From assembly GCA_016212475.1 (NCBI GenBank), contig JACRGC010000014.1:123033-187032 (forward strand): DNA of 64,000 nucleotides, given 5' to 3'. Made by a program: the position numbers and the translations under genes. The DNA is from Microcaldota archaeon (lineage in GTDB: Archaea > Micrarchaeota > Micrarchaeia > Norongarragalinales > SBBD01). Positions 62,101-64,000 of the stretch are shown piece by piece (within the stretch, counting starts at the first letter, position 1; every line of letters begins with the position of its first letter). The notes under the pieces were generated by a model. The model did not search any database, had not been told where the DNA came from, and saw nothing but the letters and a program-made list of their open reading frames with translations.

Positions 62101-63781
62101 TAATTCCTCCCACAACATTGCATCGGATCTGAATGCTTCTTTGGCAAAATATTCGGGCTATGTGCAAGATACTGAACTATCCTCCTGCGCTGGGCCCACT
62201 CCTGGCGGGATTGGCCTATATGTTGCAAATTCAATAAACAATTCTATTAATTACGGGAAGTTTTCGGGAAATTTCAAATCCGGCGCAGAATACCAAAGCG
62301 CCAACAATTCAAAAATTTCCAACTCGATTTTCCTTGGCAACGGCGGCGGGTCAAATTACGGCTTTTCAGCAACGGATTCCCAAAATTCAAGCGTGATAAA
62401 CGGCAGCTTCCTTGGCAACAATTTGAAGGGTGTTTACTTAACGGATCCGGCAAATTTCAACATCTCAATCATAAACAGCTCCTTTACAATCGACCAAGCT
62501 TCCATTACTTCTCCCAACACAACAATTGACAATTCAACATTCAGCTACGGTTCTCAGCCGATAATAATAAATTCAGGTGCAAATGGCTATTGGCTGACAA
62601 GGAACACAATACAGCATTCTGTAATTGCTGCAATCAGGAACGGCGGAATCACAATCGGTGCAGACAATGGCTTTGCAATCGACAACTTAATTTTCAACAC
62701 TACTGGCGGGGCTACCACCGGGGGGATTTTCACCTCCGGGGATAATGGCAATTTCACCGGAAACAATGTCACGAATTCTTCCTCATATGGTGCATATTTC
62801 TTTGTCGCATTAGGGAATGTTTATGCAAGCGGCTTTTTTGCGCAAACCGCTTTGAACGATACAATAGTAACCCAAACCTCGACCCACAATTCCTTCCTTA
62901 ACATGACCGTTAACCGCACAAGAATCCGGGTAGATGCAAATAGCAATCTTAGCATCCAATGGTTCCTCACTTTGAACATCACAAACTCATCCGGTGGAGG
63001 CATCCCTGGAGCTTCCGTTAACATTTCAAACTTTACTTATGCATCTCCGTACATGATTTCAACCAATGCGGATGCTTCGGGGCTTTTGCGCAACCAAATA
63101 ATAACCGAATATTCCATCAACGGCACCCACGGCTATGAAACCATGTGCCTTGAACAATCAAAAGTCATTTGTTACAGCCCCCATACGATCCTAACTTCCA
63201 ACTCAACATTTGATGATAACACAACAACGTTAAACATTACGGCAACGCAAATGCTACAAATCATACTCTATAAATCCGCTTCCACGTTCTCATTTACGGT
63301 TTTCACACTTGGGGCGGCAGGAACAAATTTCACAACCAGTTCAGAAACCTTCCCCGGAAATGCAACTGAAAACTATTTTTTCAACACAACAAATCCCAAC
63401 TCCAAGCTTCTTGTTCCATGTGCAACAGCTTCCCTAACCAATTGCCAAAATGGGATGGGCCTGCCCGCATACCGCATCCGTAATACCGGAAACATAAATG
63501 GGACAATCTGGGCAAACCTTTCATCATCCCTTTCCGGAACCGGAATAGTTTTCTGCGCAAATTCAACCGCTCCAGCCGGCTGTGGGACAACAAGCCTTAA
63601 TCCTATTTGCGATTTAACCGGTGAAGGAAATCTCAATGCCTCCGCTTGGCTAAAAGTCGGTGGAAACATCGGGCAGGATTCGCCATGCTTTGATGTGAAT
63701 GTTTCTCTTTATGCCAATTATACAAATGTTGCGGTTGGAGCCCCAATTTCACGCACACTAACAATCAATGGCACAACTTGA
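59150..63781 (+). CDS. Secreted beta-helix surface protein with FN3-like and Pro/Thr-rich regions
   Basis: The 1,543-residue protein has an N-terminal signal-type helix (ANLAAAMLFVLVILATIPP). An FN3-like domain follows (about residues 45-135), then a Pro/Thr/Ser linker (about 140-200), which in archaea is often O-glycosylated. From about residue 215 there are two long NosD/pectate-lyase-like right-handed beta-helix blocks, each opening with a Cys-rich cap (NYTCYNITASSIIFDCNGYTI; VCFTLNASNIILDCNNNAI) and repeating short TGI-like turns. Gly-rich stretches interrupt the first helix (about nt 60,470-60,930). Further beta domains end the chain. Many N-x-S/T sites are present. No C-terminal membrane anchor is seen, so it is either secreted or held by another protein. 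Confidence 0.8.
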   Translation: MPLRGGLRGYYLYANLAAAMLFVLVILATIPPTSADGNQTSNQTNQTAPTISNLSISFITNESAVISWDTGQFSSTFVYYRLSGSIDFQNYGFSDSVISHSLTLANLLSNSTYEFVASSCVLDFCSNSSISMFSTIANEFPSPTPTFSPTPSPTPSPQFSPTPSLTPTPTATITPTPTPTSTASTSPSPSQKGQGPPQAQGLGGGVEIAAPNNACDVITANNVLIANVNANYTCYNITASSIIFDCNGYTIRGNTSGYGINISNKNHITIKNCIIQNFSRGISAENSINLTLLNITILNATNFGIYIKNSLNDNVSSITIGNSRPAPIAAQGTNMTGIYIENASNSNFTDISIQRLIAGNTTLTGSPGGDVYGIIYINSQNSNFTNVYIDNLIPGRGILVQTGAGFGHSGNATGVYLANFNTTLFRNLSIYNLLGTLGSRGRNSASGGAGSESSNVFGIYVSTSVNSSYLNISISNLSTGAGGFGGFSSAGNGPSGGNAGFIFGIYFQGAFNSKVQNLAILNLSGAIGGNGGSDNSEVNTGGNGGTGSQSFGIAVQANSINTSILNADIRMIYGGAGGVEGPGGTMGYAGFGGNASFLFIANSNLTIFENAYANSSIGGNQQTPTISGVTFGGIGSGIYLHNSNLSNFNNVSLYNISSGITDIFGMLKTSGIYFSASSFNNITNSTVTIIDHRLDSYDPIADYSIYSEGGSISNVLLNSSFNRSNFGWGDSPGISNLTISWFATVNVSNGSGSVANANVRFYNQTSATIPMFQGTTNAVGQVSAEIAEMTAFGFITPSSICKPQTNNTCFTNHTISVNNSFSSYGSTISFINKSLTVPIFLCSSLQSSTTIQNNVSFNNVCFTLNASNIILDCNNNAIIGNRSGFSIGAYATGKSNITIKNCYISNFSIGIMLNYTNQSFLQNNTIEANIISRNSGALAYGIFLNNSNHNNLTANSATNMTATAVSAGSFPNCNYALAYPFYFYNSSHNIASDLNASLAKYSGYVQDTELSSCAGPTPGGIGLYVANSINNSINYGKFSGNFKSGAEYQSANNSKISNSIFLGNGGGSNYGFSATDSQNSSVINGSFLGNNLKGVYLTDPANFNISIINSSFTIDQASITSPNTTIDNSTFSYGSQPIIINSGANGYWLTRNTIQHSVIAAIRNGGITIGADNGFAIDNLIFNTTGGATTGGIFTSGDNGNFTGNNVTNSSSYGAYFFVALGNVYASGFFAQTALNDTIVTQTSTHNSFLNMTVNRTRIRVDANSNLSIQWFLTLNITNSSGGGIPGASVNISNFTYASPYMISTNADASGLLRNQIITEYSINGTHGYETMCLEQSKVICYSPHTILTSNSTFDDNTTTLNITATQMLQIILYKSASTFSFTVFTLGAAGTNFTTSSETFPGNATENYFFNTTNPNSKLLVPCATASLTNCQNGMGLPAYRIRNTGNINGTIWANLSSSLSGTGIVFCANSTAPAGCGTTSLNPICDLTGEGNLNASAWLKVGGNIGQDSPCFDVNVSLYANYTNVAVGAPISRTLTINGTT

Positions 63782-63876
63782 TTTGGGTAAATCTGCAATT
63801 TCTATGGTGTTTTTGAAGACAAATTCCCCCCCCGCAATTTGCCAATTCCCTCTTCAAAGGGCTCTGTCCCGCTAAT

Positions 63877-64000
63877 TCATAGAATCACCTTGATGTTGTG
63901 CAACAGCACTTTCATGAAAAGCTCGGATTGCTGGCTTCGCCAGCATCGGCTCCTTAGGGAGGAGCCAAACATCTGCTTGAATGTCGAGAAATAATTCTCG
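63877..64000 (-). CDS. Transposase, C-terminal fragment (gene continues past the right edge)
   Basis: The last 124 bases read on the minus strand give 40 codons (ENYFSTFKQMFGSSLRSRCW... ending KVLLHNIKVIL) and a TGA at 63,879-63,877. The words FSTFKQMFG, LRSRxWRxQxxEL and KVLLHN are those of the C-terminal end of DDE transposases of the IS4/IS5/IS1182 type, where Y-F-S-x-x-K-x-x-F-G with a Glu upstream includes the last catalytic residue. The frame is open to the window end, so it is cut by the edge rather than proven broken. It is the only clear insertion-sequence gene in the window. The 95 bp between it and the surface protein gene would contain the element's end. Confidence 0.8.
   Translation of the reverse strand, partial: ENYFSTFKQMFGSSLRSRCWRSQQSELFMKVLLHNIKVIL

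Noticed and set aside
63890..64000. Run of perfect small hairpins (TGTTG-CAACA, TGCTGG-CCAGCA, GGCTCC-GGAGCC, CGAGAA-TTCTCG) resembling a structured RNA
   Set aside because: The same bases read on the minus strand as a clear transposase C-terminus, so the coding explanation is stronger; the stems may be accidental or part of the element.
1..64000. CRISPR arrays, rRNA genes or additional tRNAs
   Set aside because: No regularly spaced short repeats, no rRNA core words and only one T-arm consensus (GGTTCGAATCCC) with pairing acceptor arms were found by eye.

Overview
The window reads as a piece of an archaeal chromosome with moderate G+C content. Archaeal markers include ribosomal protein L21e next to RNA polymerase subunit Rpb4 and a DUF655 gene, a TBP-fold protein, archaemetzincin, AMP phosphorylase, ADP-forming acetyl-CoA synthetase, a DUF2070 membrane protein, a KlbA/TadA-type secretion ATPase with a KlbA-type intein, an intron-containing tRNA-Glu, and TATA-box promoters with short leaders. 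The many small genes, the enormous surface proteins and a nondiscriminating-type AspRS suggest a DPANN-like lineage (for example Diapherotrites or Micrarchaeota). That placement is inference. Genes are packed tightly and no stretch over about 300 bases lacks a gene.

Left part (1-28,400), cell surface and pilus machinery. A giant secreted/adhesin-like protein (over 4,460 codons, cut by the left edge) carries about 320-residue tandem repeats. It ends in one membrane helix followed by a cytoplasmic HerA/DUF87-type ATPase. Two long coiled-coil proteins follow, the first with a FlaC/D/E-like archaellum accessory motif, and then a DnaJ. Next, on the minus strand, is a type IV pilus-like platform: an intein-containing TadA/KlbA ATPase, two TadB/TadC (FlaJ-like) membrane proteins and a 40-residue class III prepilin. 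Divergently transcribed are two short membrane/coiled-coil proteins and four pilin-like or pseudopilin-like proteins, one with a lectin-like ectodomain. Together these look like one envelope machine.

Middle part (28,400-50,500), housekeeping and small-gene clusters. It has archaemetzincin, a single-repeat (half-length) TBP, small membrane proteins, the L21e-Rpb4-DUF655 operon, AMP phosphorylase, both subunits of ADP-forming acetyl-CoA synthetase, CutA, HtpX, tRNA-Glu(UUC) with an intron, an alpha/beta hydrolase and DUF2070. It also has a pair of paralogous small proteins, a HerA ATPase downstream of a zinc-finger/AbrB toxin-antitoxin pair, a VapBC pair and AspRS. Two unrelated small genes here share an 18-bp element about one helical turn upstream of their TATA boxes.

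Right part (50,500-64,000), acetyl-CoA metabolism and another surface protein. A cluster on both strands encodes the start of the mevalonate pathway: DUF35 protein, acetoacetyl-CoA thiolase, HMG-CoA synthase and a class II HMG-CoA reductase. Two small membrane proteins are interleaved among them. Divergent kbl and tdh genes convert threonine to glycine and acetyl-CoA. With the ADP-forming acetyl-CoA synthetase this gives a plausible route from threonine to acetyl-CoA, then either to ATP plus acetate or to isoprenoid lipids. The window ends with a 1,543-residue beta-helix surface protein and the C-terminal end of a transposase that runs off the right edge.
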